Source: CAZMGT01 sp964565895
GTDB taxonomy: Bacteria; Armatimonadota; Zipacnadia; UBA1398; CAZMGT01
Assembly: GCA_964565895.1 (NCBI GenBank)
Contig: CAZMGT010000060.1
Coordinates: forward strand, 1-22,138
DNA length: 22,138 nt
Direction: 5' to 3'
The position numbers were made by a program, and so were the translations under genes. Of the stretch, positions 6,925 to 14,699 are shown one piece after another; within the stretch, counting starts at the first letter, position 1, and each line of letters opens with the position of its first letter. The notes beneath the pieces are model-generated. The model made no database searches and was not told the origin of the DNA. It saw only the letters and a program-made list of their open reading frames with translations.

Positions 6925-9030
6925 TTGGACAAGGAGGAGATTCGCAACAGTAGCTCGGTCCAGGCCCTGTTGGAAAAGGGCCGGGAGTCCGGCGTATTGA
7001 GCTACGACGATATAAGCGAGCAGCTCGGGGAGCTCCTCGAAGACGCCGACGAGCAGCAAATCGAGGACGTGCTCGCCATTTTCGACGAGGAAGGGATTGA
7101 GATCGTCGACTTGGACGAGCGCGTGCCGCGGCGCAAGGAGGAGACGCCCCAGCCCCGCGAGGAGGATTTTGCCGACGAGGCGGAGGGTATTCCGATTAAC
7201 GACTCCGTGCGGATGTACCTCCGCGACATCGGCCGCTTCTCGCTGCTTACTCCGGAGGAAGAGTTTGAGCTTGCCCGGCGCATTCAGCGGGCGGAAAGCA
7301 CCGTTACCTACGACCCGCGCAAGGGCTGGGTTACCGTTAAGCCCAAGAGCCGCCTGGAGCACGACACGGTATATACGGTGAAGCTCGAGGGCGGAGATGG
7401 CGGGCTGCGCCCCGCGGACCCTGTGCCGGCGACGGACGAACGGGGCCGGCCGGAGCCCGTGCACGAGATGGAGGAATATAGCTACACGTTCCGCACGGTG
7501 GACGCGCGGGGGAAGTTCGTCCTTGCCAGCTCCTGGCCCAAGCAGGGCGACGTTATCCCGGTGGATTGCGAGCAGCCGTTTGAGCTGACATTTACCCAGC
7601 CTGTAGACCCGCAGTCGCTGACCAGCCGCGCGATACAACTGCTTACCCTCAAGCGCGCGCGTGTGCCCATTGAGCTGGAGGCGAAGGGCAATAAGGTTCT
7701 CGTGCGGCCCCGGACGAAGCTTGCCGCAGGGGAGACGTATCGCCTGTGGCTGCGCGGCGGGCCGCGGGGCCTGCGCAACGAAAGCGGCCGGCCGATGGAG
7801 GGCGACCAGTCGATCCGCTTTGCGGTGCACGATGGCAAGCCGCTGAGCGTGGCCCGCGTGCTCCCCGAGGCGAACAGCGAGGACGCGCCCTCGCAGACGG
7901 TCGTTGCCGTGTGGTTTACCTGCCCCGTGGACGCGAAGACGGTTAACAGCAGAACGTTTGTCCTCACCAACGAGAAGGGGAAGAAGGTTCAGGCGAGCGT
8001 GAGCGTTACGCCGGACGGCAAGGCGGCGTTTTTGGTGCCGCGCAAGTCGCTGCCCCGGCAGGAGCAGTATGAGGCGCGCTTGCTGGGCGGGGAGAACGGC
8101 GTGGCAAGCATTTTCGGCGACCGCCTGGCCGAGGACTATGTCTGGCGCTTTCGCACGTCGCTGCACGGGCGGGCGCCGAAGCTGCTCTGGTGTTCGCCGC
8201 ATGACGGCGAACGCGACGTGCCCACAGACGTTACCGTGCTGCTGTTTTTCGACCAGAAGATGGACCCCACGTCGATCTCCGAGGATACGGTTAAGCTAAA
8301 GGACGAAGAGGCGATAAAGCGCCTGGCCGAGGCGAACCTGCGGCTCGTGGTGAGCATTGCCAAGAAGTATACGGGGCGCGGGGGCCTTTCCTTCCTGGAC
8401 CTCATCCAAGAGGGGAACATGGGCCTTATGCGCGCCGTGGAGAAGTTCGACTTTCGCAAGGGATACAAGTTCAGCACCTATGCCACGTGGTGGATTCGCC
8501 AGGCGATAACGCGGGCGATTGCCGACCAGGGGCGGATCATCCGCATTCCGGTGCACATGGTGGAAACGATTAACCGCTTGGTGAAAACCTCGCGCCAGCT
8601 AATGCAGCAGCTCGGGCGCGAGCCCACGCTCGAGGAGCTGGCCGAGGAGATGGATATGCCTGTGGAGCGGGTTACGGAGATTATCCGCATCGCCCCGGAG
8701 CCGCTCTCGCTGGAAGCGCCCGTGGGCGAGGACGAGAACAGCCACCTGGGCGACTTTATCGTGGACCAAGAGGTGCACTCGCCCGTGGACGCGGCGTCGA
8801 ACCTCGTCCTGCGCGAGCAGCTGGAAAAGGTGCTCTCGACGCTGAGCGAACGCGAGCGTGAGGTGCTGAAGCTGCGCTTTGGCCTGGTTGACGGGTATTC
8901 GCGCACGCTCGAGGAAGTGGGGCACATTTTCGACGTCACGCGCGAGCGCATTCGGCAGATCGAGGCTAAGGCGCTAAAGAAGCTGCGCCAGGCGGCGCAT
9001 AGCAAGCGCCTGCGCGACTATCTAGAGTAG
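6925..9030 (+). CDS. rpoD: Primary sigma factor RpoD/SigA carrying an internal Ig-like domain block
   Basis: The housekeeping sigma factor directs RNA polymerase to most promoters. Region 1.1-like sequence occupies residues about 12-62. Region 1.2 is 91-122 (NDSVRMYLRDIGRFSLLTPE onward). Region 2 begins at 460 (DEEAIKRLAEANLRLVVS) and includes the promoter-melting and -10 recognition segment GYKFSTYATWWIRQAI (513 on). Regions 3 and 4 follow, ending with the -35 recognition helix near SRTLEEVG...VTRERIRQIEAKALKKL. Residues 123-459 are foreign to sigma factors and are listed separately. Without them the protein is about 364 residues, typical of a short primary sigma. The start is TTG at 6925, with GAGG a few bases upstream; there is no better codon before region 1.2. 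The frame is unbroken across both insertion borders, so the gene looks functional. It shares a transcript with dnaG. Confidence 0.95.
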   Translation: MDKEEIRNSSSVQALLEKGRESGVLSYDDISEQLGELLEDADEQQIEDVLAIFDEEGIEIVDLDERVPRRKEETPQPREEDFADEAEGIPINDSVRMYLRDIGRFSLLTPEEEFELARRIQRAESTVTYDPRKGWVTVKPKSRLEHDTVYTVKLEGGDGGLRPADPVPATDERGRPEPVHEMEEYSYTFRTVDARGKFVLASSWPKQGDVIPVDCEQPFELTFTQPVDPQSLTSRAIQLLTLKRARVPIELEAKGNKVLVRPRTKLAAGETYRLWLRGGPRGLRNESGRPMEGDQSIRFAVHDGKPLSVARVLPEANSEDAPSQTVVAVWFTCPVDAKTVNSRTFVLTNEKGKKVQASVSVTPDGKAAFLVPRKSLPRQEQYEARLLGGENGVASIFGDRLAEDYVWRFRTSLHGRAPKLLWCSPHDGERDVPTDVTVLLFFDQKMDPTSISEDTVKLKDEEAIKRLAEANLRLVVSIAKKYTGRGGLSFLDLIQEGNMGLMRAVEKFDFRKGYKFSTYATWWIRQAITRAIADQGRIIRIPVHMVETINRLVKTSRQLMQQLGREPTLEELAEEMDMPVERVTEIIRIAPEPLSLEAPVGEDENSHLGDFIVDQEVHSPVDAASNLVLREQLEKVLSTLSEREREVLKLRFGLVDGYSRTLEEVGHIFDVTRERIRQIEAKALKKLRQAAHSKRLRDYLE
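7291..8301 (+). other. In-frame block of SbsA/Big_5-type Ig-like domains inside rpoD
   Basis: Residues 123-459 of RpoD (337 residues) replace the one or two residues that normally join RIQR of region 1.2 to DEEA of region 2.1. The first half of the Ig repeat, a hydrophobic strand followed by a D/P-rich turn, appears three times: FELTFTQPVDPQSL (220-232), VAVWFTCPVDAKTV (327-340) and VTVLLFFDQKMDPTSI (436-451). The second half also appears three times: VTVKPKSRLEHDTVYTVKL (136-154), VLVRPRTKLAAGETYRLWL (259-277) and AFLVPRKSLPRQEQYEARL (368-386). The order is therefore second half (123-192), whole domain (193-301), whole domain (302-411), first half (412-459). This matches bacterial Ig-like domains usually found in surface proteins. 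I see no signal or membrane segment and no intein motifs. Base composition and codon choice look like the flanks by eye. Confidence 0.85.
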
Positions 9031-9143
9031 CGGCGCCCCTGGCGCCCACGTGCGGCGAATCCCCCTACCCTACCCTCGTTGCTTCACTTGGCGCGCATGC
9101 GGCGGCCACTTGGTTATGGGCGGCCGCGGACGCGGCGCAGCGC

Positions 9144-10556
9144 TCAACGCGGGCGTGGAGGCTGGCGCCGGCCCTCCCAGCGCCCCTTGGACGTCCCCCG
9201 GCCGAGGTTTGGGCGAAGCGAGGCGGGCATGGTCTCGCGCAGGCGGGCTTGCTTGCGCAGGACCTTGTCGATATCGCCATATCCCGGGGCGGGATAGGCC
9301 GGCGTGCCGCGCAGGCCGCGGAAGTTAAAACGCGCGAACATTGGCTTAAGCCCCGCCGCGGAGAACTGGGCCGCGGGGAGGTGCCACACCGGGCGCGGCT
9401 CGGCGGCCGCCTCGCCCACGCTTAGCTCGCCCCAGGGGAAGCAGAGCTTGATTCCGCTGGCATGAAGGCGCACGCGCGCCGTGGCCGGCTGGCGGAAGAG
9501 ATCCGGGTCCACCTCGCGCGGATCGGGGTCGTCGTCGGGGAAGTACGGCCCCTCCTCAGGGACGAAGATCTTCGCGGCACGGGTGAGCTCGCATACGCTG
9601 GCCAAGCGCTCCTCAAGCGGCGGGTGATCGTCGAACAGGCGCATTACGGCGCGGGGGCTGTCGCCGAACATGCGCTGGCGACCGACGGGGACGTAGACGT
9701 AGCCGGTAAACCCGGGGGCGGGCTTGCGGCTGCGCGAGCACACGCGGGGCATGGGGATGCCTCCGGCGAGCTGGGGCCAGGGAGGCTTGCCCTGCGGGGC
9801 GCGGGGCTTGGCTTGGCCGGGGAGGGGGGCGCTTACCGGCCCGCCGCCGATCTTCCAGATCGAGGAGATTAGCCCGAGAGGGTTGTGGCCGGAGCGGATG
9901 AGATAGAGCACGGCGAGCTGGTCCGCCTCGCGCTCTTGGTCGCGGCTATAGCCGGCGAGCATGCGCTGACGGGAGACCTTCGCCGCCTCGGCGATGAGGG
10001 AGTCGCGGCGGTCGGCGTGCCGCTCGATGATCCGCGTGGAGACGAGGGCTTGGATCATCTGCTTGCGCCCGTGCGCGGCCTCGATGTGCGCCACCTCGTG
10101 GGCGATTACTCCGGCGAGCTCCTCGTCGTTGTGCGTGGCGAGAAGGCCGCGAGTGAGGAAGATATAGCCGCCCATAAGCGAGCCGGCGTTGATCTCCGGC
10201 GAGTTGACGAGGGTTACCGTATAGCGGATGTTGCGGCGCTTGCAGTTTTTCTGGACAATGGAGTTGGCGATGCGCACTACGCGCTGCTCGGCCTTAGGAT
10301 TTTTCCACGCGCCGCCCATTTGCGCGAGGACGAGGGGATAGGCGCGGCGGCCGATTTCAATCTCCGCCTCCTCGGTGCTCAGCCATTTGATCATTTGAGC
10401 GACGAGCATTGCCCGCTGCTGCTGCGGGGAGAGGTGCGCCACGGGTGGGCGCCGTTTGGGCGCGGGGCGCGGCTGCGCGGAGGCGGGCAGGGCAAATAGC
10501 ACAGCGCACAGCGTAAATGTCAATACAAACGTCCACCTCGGGGCAAGCTTGCTCAT
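9144..10556 (-). CDS. Exported M48 family zinc metalloprotease
   Basis: A 470-residue envelope protease related to the BepA/LoiP/YcaL group, which process or clear misfolded outer-envelope proteins. A signal peptide spans residues 1-27 (ending ALPASAQ). The peptidase domain contains HEVAH (H153, E154, H157) preceded by NDEELAGVIA, and a third ligand, probably E208, in QEREAD. The Gly-rich, Pro-rich stretch after about 240 and the roughly 150 residues that follow have no recognised domain; the TPR repeats typical of BepA are not evident. The ATG at 10556 overlaps the stop of the upstream gene as ATGA, indicating translational coupling. It converges on rpoD with 113 bases between the stops and no clear terminator there. 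Confidence 0.87.
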   Translation of the reverse strand: MSKLAPRWTFVLTFTLCAVLFALPASAQPRPAPKRRPPVAHLSPQQQRAMLVAQMIKWLSTEEAEIEIGRRAYPLVLAQMGGAWKNPKAEQRVVRIANSIVQKNCKRRNIRYTVTLVNSPEINAGSLMGGYIFLTRGLLATHNDEELAGVIAHEVAHIEAAHGRKQMIQALVSTRIIERHADRRDSLIAEAAKVSRQRMLAGYSRDQEREADQLAVLYLIRSGHNPLGLISSIWKIGGGPVSAPLPGQAKPRAPQGKPPWPQLAGGIPMPRVCSRSRKPAPGFTGYVYVPVGRQRMFGDSPRAVMRLFDDHPPLEERLASVCELTRAAKIFVPEEGPYFPDDDPDPREVDPDLFRQPATARVRLHASGIKLCFPWGELSVGEAAAEPRPVWHLPAAQFSAAGLKPMFARFNFRGLRGTPAYPAPGYGDIDKVLRKQARLRETMPASLRPNLGRGTSKGRWEGRRQPPRPR

Positions 10557-11554
10557 TTCCCCACCTCCCCGGTGGTGTTCACGCTAGAGAGAATGCGGCA
10601 GAGAATTGGCTCGAGGTCGAGAAACCGCTGCACGTCGGCTTGGTAGTAGTAATATTGCACCGTGCCGTCGGAATAGCGCTGCACGGTGAGCTGGGCGGCG
10701 CAGGTAACGTTGCCCCGTTTCACCCTAAGCGCCTGGGCGAAGATGTCGGGCACATGGCACACCTGCACGCCCTCCTCGGCGGGGACGACCTCGTCGGCCA
10801 GCTGCTTGAGCAGGTCGAGGAACTCCTCCGCGCAGCGCTTGGCCGGCGGCGCATTGGGCCGAATCCGCGCTGTAGCGAGCGCGCAGACGACCTGCGTTTC
10901 GTCCTCCGAGACGACGATGATTTTGCCGGGAAGCGTGGTTACCTGCCACCCCTCGGGGATGGCGCAAGTGAACTCGCCCGCGGGATCGTTGTAGGTAACA
11001 AAGCGCACCTCGCTTGCGCTGCCGGTGGGGTTCGCCTGCTCCGGGATGGCGACCGAGCGGGCGATGCGCAGGAGCAGGGGCTCGAGCTCGGAAAACCGTC
11101 CTGCCGGGGCGAAGTAGAACACAAACTGGCCCGTGCCATCGCCGCGGCGCACAGCGCGGAGCACGGCGGTATTGTTGGCCTTGGCGCGCTTGAGCTCAAA
11201 CCGCTGCACGCACACCTCTGGGTTGCTGCCGATGGTGTGGGGCTGGGAGATGGGCGCTGCTTGGGGCTGGAGGCGGGCGATGACTTTCGCCGCGTTGTCC
11301 AACAGCTCGCGCGCGGACTGGGCCTCGACAGGCCTGGGGAGCGAGGCGAACAGGCAGGCGGAGTTTAACCCGGGCTGGGCAACGACAACCACGCGCCCCA
11401 AGAGCAGGGAGACTCTCCAGCCTTGCGGGTGGAGGACGGTAAACCTGCCCTGGGGGTCGGTATACTGCACGAGACGGGGCTGGGCCAGCGAGGATGCCGC
11501 GGAGAGAAGCAGGGCGAGAGCAAGCAGCGGAGCAAGCACGAAGCGCGTGGACAC
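10553..11554 (-). CDS. Exported protein with a duplicated ~140-residue domain, unknown function
   Basis: A 333-residue protein with a signal peptide (1-25, ending SSLAQ). The mature part is a tandem repeat of one domain. Both copies open alike, YTDPQGRFTVLHPQGW (31-46) and YNDPAGEFTCAIPEGW (188-203), followed by a short beta strand ending in VVVV or IIVV. Both close with a similar helix, RFSELEPLLLRIARSV (153-168) and RFLDLEPILCRILSSV (310-325). The fold suggested by these motifs is of the PsbP/LpqN-like kind seen in small exported proteins; that is a guess. GTG at 11554 is the start, with AGGAGGA (11561-11567) six bases upstream. It is the first gene of an operon with the M48 protease, so it may be that protease's partner or substrate-handling factor. 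No enzyme motif is visible. Confidence 0.75.
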   Translation of the reverse strand: MSTRFVLAPLLALALLLSAASSLAQPRLVQYTDPQGRFTVLHPQGWRVSLLLGRVVVVAQPGLNSACLFASLPRPVEAQSARELLDNAAKVIARLQPQAAPISQPHTIGSNPEVCVQRFELKRAKANNTAVLRAVRRGDGTGQFVFYFAPAGRFSELEPLLLRIARSVAIPEQANPTGSASEVRFVTYNDPAGEFTCAIPEGWQVTTLPGKIIVVSEDETQVVCALATARIRPNAPPAKRCAEEFLDLLKQLADEVVPAEEGVQVCHVPDIFAQALRVKRGNVTCAAQLTVQRYSDGTVQYYYYQADVQRFLDLEPILCRILSSVNTTGEVGK

Positions 11555-11612
11555 GGCGCATCCTCCTTCGGGGGCGGCAGCAGATGCTGCGCGGCCTGCT
11601 TTGCTATGGTAA

Positions 11613-11618
11613 GTTATA
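11613..11618 (-). promoter_or_regulatory. Possible -10 element for the minus-strand exported-protein/protease operon
   Basis: TATAAC on the minus strand, about 60 bases upstream of the GTG at 11554. No convincing -35 lies 16-18 bases before it, so this is only a candidate. Confidence 0.25.
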
Positions 11619-11692
11619 CCCCAAAATGTTGACGAGCGGGGCCGCGGCGCTGTTCAGCAAAGGCGCGCGCCGCTGCCCGAGGCGCTGGCTTA

Positions 11693-11701
11693 TGCTATAA
11701 T
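11693..11701 (+). promoter_or_regulatory. Extended -10 promoter for dapF
   Basis: TGCTATAAT (11693-11701) is a perfect extended -10 element, which explains why no good -35 is present. The start of transcription would fall near 11708, leaving a leader of about 17 bases that just contains the ribosome site GGAGGAG (11712-11718). Confidence 0.6.
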
Positions 11702-11724
11702 CCGGCAATCCGGAGGAGACGGAC

Positions 11725-12561
11725 ATGCGCTTTTTTAAGATGCACGGCACGGGAAACGACTTTATCCTGTTCGACATCTTCCGCCGCCCCGAGCTTGAGG
11801 AGAAAATTGCCGAAAAGGTTGTTGACCTGTGCGACAGGCACTTTGGCATTGGCTCCGACGGCGTGCTCTTGGTCTGTCCCTCCGAGCGCGCTGATTTTCG
11901 CGTGGTGATGTATAACCCCGACGGGACGCAAGGGCAGTGCGGCAACGGGCTGCGCTGCTTTGCCAAGTTCGTCTACGAAAACGGGCTGACCGACAAGACG
12001 CGCTTTGCGGTGGAATCGCTGGGGGGTATTGTCCAGACGGAGTTGACGCTCGATGGCGAGCGCGTGGTCGCCGTGGAGGTGGACATGGGGCCGCCGCGGC
12101 TTTCGCGCGCGGAGATCCCGATGCGCGGGCCGGATACGCCGCAGGTGGTGCTTGAGCCGTTGCGCATTGAGGGAGAGGAGTTTGCCATTACCTGTGTCTC
12201 CATGGGCAACCCGCACTGCGTAATTTTGACCGACGCCGTGGACGAGGTAGACTTGGAGCGCTGGGGCCCGGCGTTGGAGCACCACCCGAGCTTTCCCGAA
12301 CGCACAAATGTGGAGTTTGTCCAGCCGCTTTCCCCGCGGGAGCTTAGGGTGCGCGTATGGGAGCGCGGGGCGGGAATTACCCTGGCCTGCGGGACAGGCG
12401 CTTGCGCGTCGGCGGTTGCCGCGCACCTTGCCGGCGAGACGGAGCGCGAGGTAACCGTTCATCTTCCCGGAGGAACGCTTGGGGTAAACTGGGCGCCGAG
12501 CGGGCATGTGTTCTTAAAAGGCCCGGCGGAGCTCGTTTTTGTGGGCGAAGTCGACATTTAG
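11725..12561 (+). CDS. dapF: Diaminopimelate epimerase DapF
   Basis: Converts LL- to meso-diaminopimelate, the last step before lysine and the source of the peptidoglycan cross-linking residue. It is a cytoplasmic cofactor-independent racemase using two cysteines. Both are present: C72 in QCGNGLRCFAK and C222 in LACGTGACAS. Other family motifs are GNDFILFD near the N-terminus, FGIGSDGVLLV and MGNPHCV. Length (278) is normal. The segment before the first catalytic Cys (DGTQGQC) is one residue shorter than the usual DGSxAxMC. GGAGGAG lies six bases before the ATG. The stop is followed directly by the ribosome site of dapL, so the two consecutive steps of lysine synthesis are made together. Confidence 0.96.
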   Translation: MRFFKMHGTGNDFILFDIFRRPELEEKIAEKVVDLCDRHFGIGSDGVLLVCPSERADFRVVMYNPDGTQGQCGNGLRCFAKFVYENGLTDKTRFAVESLGGIVQTELTLDGERVVAVEVDMGPPRLSRAEIPMRGPDTPQVVLEPLRIEGEEFAITCVSMGNPHCVILTDAVDEVDLERWGPALEHHPSFPERTNVEFVQPLSPRELRVRVWERGAGITLACGTGACASAVAAHLAGETEREVTVHLPGGTLGVNWAPSGHVFLKGPAELVFVGEVDI

Positions 12562-12572
12562 GGAGGAGAGCA

Positions 12573-13757
12573 ATGAGGCGAGCGAAGCGACTGCTGGACC
12601 TGCCCCCCTACCCGTTTACGGAAATCGCCAGGCTGAAAAAGAAAGCCCTGGAGGAGAGCGCGGACCTCATTGACTTCGGCATCGGCGATCCCGACCAGCC
12701 CACCCCCGAGCACATCGTCGAGGCCCTGTGCCAGGCCGCGCGTGACCCAGCGACGCACCAGTACGACGAGACGGACTGGGGGATTCCCGAGTTCGTGGAG
12801 GCCGCGGGGCAGTGGATGGAGCGGCGATTTGGAGTAAAGCTCGCCCGCGACGGGCAGATTAAGGTAACCATCGGCTCCAAGGAGGCCCTCGCGCACCTGT
12901 GCTGGGCCTATGTCGACCCGGGCGACATCGTCCTCGTCCCGGACCCGCGCTATGCGGTATATGAGGTTAACGCGGGCTTTGCCGGCGGCGAGGTGTATCA
13001 CATGCCGTTGCTCAAGGAAAACGACTTTCTGCCGGATTTTTCGGCGATCCCCCGCGAGGTTGCGGAAAAGGCAAAGCTGATGTTTTTGAACTATCCCAAC
13101 AACCCCACGGGGGCGCCGGCAACGGCGAAGTTTATGCAAGCGGCGGTAGACTTTGCGCTGGAGCACGACATCATTTTGGCGCACGACGCGGCATACTCCG
13201 AGGTGTATTTCGACGGCGAGCCCTCGCCCTCGGTGCTCCAAGCGGAGGGCGCGCTGGACTGCGCGATTGAGTTTCACTCGCTGTCGAAGACGTACAACAT
13301 GACGGGCTGGCGCATTGGCTTTGCCGCGGGGTGCGGCGAGCTGGTGTCTGGGCTGGCCAAGCTTAAGTCAAACGTAGACTCAAACGCATTTATGGCCATC
13401 GAGCGGGCGGCGGCAGCGGCGCTGAGCGGCCCGCAGGAGTGCGTGGAGAAGATGCGCGAGCTTTATGCGCAGCGGCGCGATTGGCTTGTAGACGGGTTAA
13501 ACAGCATTGGCTGGCCTGTGCCCCGGCCGCGGGCGACGTTTTACGTGTGGGCGCCGGTGCCTCGGGGATATGACTCGGCGGGGTTTGCCGCGGCGCTTTT
13601 GCGCGAAGCGGGCATTCTCGTCACCCCGGGCACGGCCTACGGGAAAAACGGCGAGGGATTTGTGCGCTTTAGCCTGACCATGAAGGCCGACGACGTAAAG
13701 GGGCGGATCGAGGAGGCAGTGGCGCGCATCGCGCGGATGGAGCTGAGCTTTGACTAG
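12573..13757 (+). CDS. dapL: LL-diaminopimelate aminotransferase DapL
   Basis: A fold-type I PLP aminotransferase that makes LL-diaminopimelate directly from tetrahydrodipicolinate and glutamate, bypassing the succinylase or acetylase branches. Visible motifs are the N-terminal PYPFTEIARLK and FGIGDPDQPTP, the NPTG loop (NYPNNPTGAP), AHDAAYSEVYFDG, and SLSKTYNMTGWRIGF with the PLP-binding K239. The frame is open upstream into dapF, but the ATG at 12573 has GGGAGGAG (12561-12568) at ideal spacing and gives 394 residues, normal for the family. Aminotransferases of this class are easy to confuse by sequence alone; the adjacent dapF is what makes DapL the best call. Confidence 0.87.
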   Translation: MRRAKRLLDLPPYPFTEIARLKKKALEESADLIDFGIGDPDQPTPEHIVEALCQAARDPATHQYDETDWGIPEFVEAAGQWMERRFGVKLARDGQIKVTIGSKEALAHLCWAYVDPGDIVLVPDPRYAVYEVNAGFAGGEVYHMPLLKENDFLPDFSAIPREVAEKAKLMFLNYPNNPTGAPATAKFMQAAVDFALEHDIILAHDAAYSEVYFDGEPSPSVLQAEGALDCAIEFHSLSKTYNMTGWRIGFAAGCGELVSGLAKLKSNVDSNAFMAIERAAAAALSGPQECVEKMRELYAQRRDWLVDGLNSIGWPVPRPRATFYVWAPVPRGYDSAGFAAALLREAGILVTPGTAYGKNGEGFVRFSLTMKADDVKGRIEEAVARIARMELSFD

Positions 13758-13766
13758 CGCGGGCAG

Positions 13767-14609
13767 ATGGCCGAGCAGCTAACGCTACCGATAGTGCACA
13801 TCGTCGCGGAGACCGTTCCCGAGGGGTGGGAGCGCGCGGTTGTTGCCTGCTGGGAGCAGGGGGCGCGCGTGCGCACGCAGTACGACCGGCCGGGCGACCC
13901 GGAGAGCCGCGACGTGCTGCTCGTCCTCGCCATTAGGCGGCCCATGGCCGAGCCGCGTATTCACCGCGCGTTTCCCGGGGGGATTCACGACCTCGAGGTC
14001 TATCGCCAGGAGGTCGTGGAGGGGATACACGACCACTGGATCGACCCCACCGCGGGGAAGTGGGAGTATACCTATCACGAGCGGCTGACGGCATATCGTG
14101 TGCCCGGCCGCGCAGAGCCGGTGGACCAGTTGGAGTATGTCGTGCAGGCGCTGGCAGAAGCCCCGTATACGCGCCGAGCGCAGGCGATTACCTGGAAGCC
14201 GTGGGAGGACGCGGGGATTAGCGACCCCGCGTGCCTGCAGCGAATGTGGTTTAGAGTGTTCCACGACGAGCTGGTGCTTAACGTGCACATGCGGAGCAAC
14301 GACGCGTTTAAGGCGGCGTTTATGAATATTTATGCGTTTACGGACCTGCAGCGAGAGGTTGCCGAGCGGCTGAGCGCCCGCCTGGGGCGGGAGATCGCCG
14401 TTGGGCAGTATACGCACATTTGCGACTCGTTTCACATCTATGGCGCTTATTTCGAGGAATTTGAAGGCTTTCTAAACACCCTGCGCACGAGGACGTTCGA
14501 GCAGCGCGTCTTTCGCACCGAGCAGGTGGCAGAGCTCATTGCCGAAGCGCGGGAGGAGATCGCCCGCTCGCTCGCCCGGGAGAGGGAGACGGGGCGCAAG
14601 GGGTTATAG
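13767..14609 (+). CDS. Divergent thymidylate synthase family protein
   Basis: A 280-residue protein with the active-site set of the ThyA fold, which methylates dUMP to dTMP with methylene-tetrahydrofolate. The paired arginines that bind the partner subunit's phosphate are R136-R137 (PYTRRAQAITW). The nucleophile is C156 (DPACLQRMWFR). RSND (176-179) matches the phosphate/uracil segment, N187 (FMNIYAF) the uracil-binding Asn, and D220...H223-I-Y225 (CDSFHIYG) the deoxyribose contacts. The N-terminal 120 residues differ from E. coli ThyA, and the conserved C-terminal tail that closes over folate is not visible. It could be the cell's thymidylate synthase or a dUMP/dCMP hydroxymethylase-like relative. 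The gene starts nine bases after dapL with a weak ribosome site, so it probably belongs to the same operon. Confidence 0.8.
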   Translation: MAEQLTLPIVHIVAETVPEGWERAVVACWEQGARVRTQYDRPGDPESRDVLLVLAIRRPMAEPRIHRAFPGGIHDLEVYRQEVVEGIHDHWIDPTAGKWEYTYHERLTAYRVPGRAEPVDQLEYVVQALAEAPYTRRAQAITWKPWEDAGISDPACLQRMWFRVFHDELVLNVHMRSNDAFKAAFMNIYAFTDLQREVAERLSARLGREIAVGQYTHICDSFHIYGAYFEEFEGFLNTLRTRTFEQRVFRTEQVAELIAEAREEIARSLARERETGRKGL

Positions 14610-14699
14610 CGCGCTCCTCCGGAAGCGGTTCTCGCGCCGCTCGGCAGGACTTGCCCCGGCTGAGATATTTCCGGTCTTGCCCGCAAAAAGTTTCCCCGG

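Noticed and set aside
6148..8202. A 684-codon open frame on the minus strand opposite dnaG and rpoD, crossing the Ig block
   Set aside because: It is Arg/Pro/His-rich with no recognisable domain and lies opposite two clear genes; high GC makes such antisense frames common.
7291..8301. Intein or mobile intron inside rpoD
   Set aside because: There is no Cys/Ser at the first position, no HN at the end and no splicing or homing-endonuclease motifs; the sequence instead matches Ig repeats.
9031..9143. Possible small RNA or terminator between the converging rpoD and M48 genes
   Set aside because: I see no stable stem with a T run on either strand and no tRNA-like structure.
12357..12572. Longer dapL reading frame starting inside dapF
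   Set aside because: Those residues are an out-of-frame shadow of DapF; the ATG at 12573 has an ideal ribosome site.
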